From an uncultured Shewanella sp. (GTDB taxonomy: Bacteria > Pseudomonadota > Gammaproteobacteria > Enterobacterales > Shewanellaceae): 33,973 bases of DNA. Both the position numbers and the translations under genes were made by a program. Below, piece after piece: positions 33,377-33,973 of this stretch (positions are counted from its first letter, which is position 1; each line of letters begins with the position of its first letter). Location: the NCBI RefSeq assembly GCF_947495455.1, contig NZ_CANLZC010000063.1, positions 1 to 33,973 of the forward strand. Reading direction: 5' to 3'. The notes below the pieces were generated by a model. It had not been told where the DNA came from and made no database searches. It saw only the letters and a program-made list of their open reading frames with translations.

Positions 33377-33940
33377 ATGATAAATGTTATCAAAAAAAGA
33401 GCATTATTAGGTCTTTCAATTTCGGCATTATTGTCGGCATCAGCATTGGCAACAGATGTTGTTATTGGTGCCTATTATACGCCTGATGCAGCGAGCAGAA
33501 GTTTCGATATTCAAGCAGAAATTTCAAATATGATTGCTACGGCAAATCAATATTATGCAGATAGTGGTTTAGCTATTGAATTACAATTATCGGCGACGCC
33601 TTATGAATTAGAAGAAAATATCATTGCTTCAACTGCAAGTCTGAAAAGTGTTTACCGAGATCCAATAATTCAAAATTGGAGGGATGAATACAAAGAAGAT
33701 CTTGTTGTCGTATTTGGATCTTATGCTCCAGAAGACGATGACTTTGTAACCTGCGGTATCGCGGGGGACATATATGGTATGAAGATTTTTCCTTTTGATT
33801 ATAATAAGTATGACAGTTATGCTTTCAATGTTACCGGGACAAATTGTGGTAATACAACCATGACATTTATCCATGAGCTTGGGCATAGCATGGGTCCTGA
33901 GGGATCCCCACTTTTCTGGCTCATAAACAATGAATACTGA
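33377..33940 (+). CDS. Secreted metalloprotease-like protein with truncated zinc site
   Basis: A 187-residue protein with a signal peptide (1-26, SALLSASALA then TD) and the core of a metzincin/reprolysin-like catalytic domain. The zinc motif HELGHSMG gives H166, E167 and H170 plus the conserved glycine G173. The third ligand, normally three residues after this glycine (HExxHxxGxxH/D), is G176 here. The protein stops 14 residues after the motif, so the Met-turn is missing too. C126 and C157 could pair. GGAG lies 6 nt before the ATG. Either the gene is truncated or frameshifted after the motif, or it continues in an altered frame beyond the window edge. Together with the preceding pro-domain-like gene it probably represents a secreted protease locus; activity is doubtful as read. 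Confidence 0.65.
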   Translation: MINVIKKRALLGLSISALLSASALATDVVIGAYYTPDAASRSFDIQAEISNMIATANQYYADSGLAIELQLSATPYELEENIIASTASLKSVYRDPIIQNWRDEYKEDLVVVFGSYAPEDDDFVTCGIAGDIYGMKIFPFDYNKYDSYAFNVTGTNCGNTTMTFIHELGHSMGPEGSPLFWLINNEY

Positions 33941-33955
33941 TTGTGAAGTGAGCCA
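33917..33955. repeat. Inverted repeat across the protease stop codon
   Basis: TGGCTCA (33917-33923) and TGAGCCA (33949-33955) are exact inverted repeats that flank the last codons and the TGA at 33938-33940. It could be a hairpin terminator without a U-run, or the edge of an inserted element that replaced the protease C-terminus. The window ends too soon to decide. Confidence 0.3.
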
Positions 33956-33973
33956 AGTTATACAGCACATAAC

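Noticed and set aside
33629..33970. Minus-strand 113-codon frame opposite the protease
   Set aside because: It is antisense to the signal-peptide-bearing protein with HELGH, and shows no coherent domain.

Overview
The window looks like chromosomal DNA of an AT-rich marine gammaproteobacterium, most likely Shewanella or a close relative. The basis is the pstC-pstA-pstB-phoU operon with very long PstC and PstA, a YajD-type HNH gene and a complete oleA-oleB-oleC-oleD hydrocarbon operon in the same neighbourhood. From memory, Shewanella oneidensis has a similar arrangement; I could not check this. No rRNA, tRNA, CRISPR array or recognisable transposase was seen.

Layout. Positions 1-5432 are mostly minus strand: a LuxR-type response regulator, a secreted family I lipase followed 1 nt later by its membrane-anchored foldase, a DUF2797 zinc-ribbon protein, and a GcvR-like double-ACT protein whose 3' end has been copied into a seven-unit, 64-bp tandem array. 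Positions 5452-11441 hold a PhoB-type promoter and the phosphate uptake operon pstCAB-phoU. The pstB-phoU gap carries a 77-bp tandem repeat whose two full units each encode a 24-residue mini-ORF ending 2 nt before the next ATG. Positions 11544-14754 hold yajD, DUF1289, a secreted vWA protein and a SAM methyltransferase. Positions 15006-19997 are oleABCD, which joins two fatty acyl chains head to head into a long-chain olefin: OleA condenses, OleD reduces, OleC forms the beta-lactone and OleB decarboxylates it. A strong palindrome lies just upstream of oleA.

Positions 20195-33973 form an accessory region. A minus-strand cluster encodes a membrane-anchored helical protein and two large secreted coiled-coil proteins that I do not recognise. 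These two share an identically ordered six-cysteine framework and a C-terminal Cys-x7/8-Cys-x2/3-GW[WF]F-x-G signature, and are the best candidate here for an undescribed system. Next to them is a one-component regulator with a ToxR-like DNA-binding domain, one membrane helix and a periplasmic LamG-like domain. Then come a secreted cupin, an intact GH3 beta-glucosidase lipoprotein and a decayed tandem copy of it with two in-frame TAA codons and a lost C-terminus. The window ends with a membrane-anchored protein resembling a metalloprotease pro-domain, followed by a separate small metalloprotease whose zinc motif is incomplete.

Functional links: lipase and foldase act as a folding pair; pst/phoU plus the Pho box form a phosphate-starvation module (no pstS, phoB or phoR in view); oleABCD is one pathway. 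The LamG regulator may sense glycans for the neighbouring GH3 enzymes or may control the coiled-coil cluster; both are inference.
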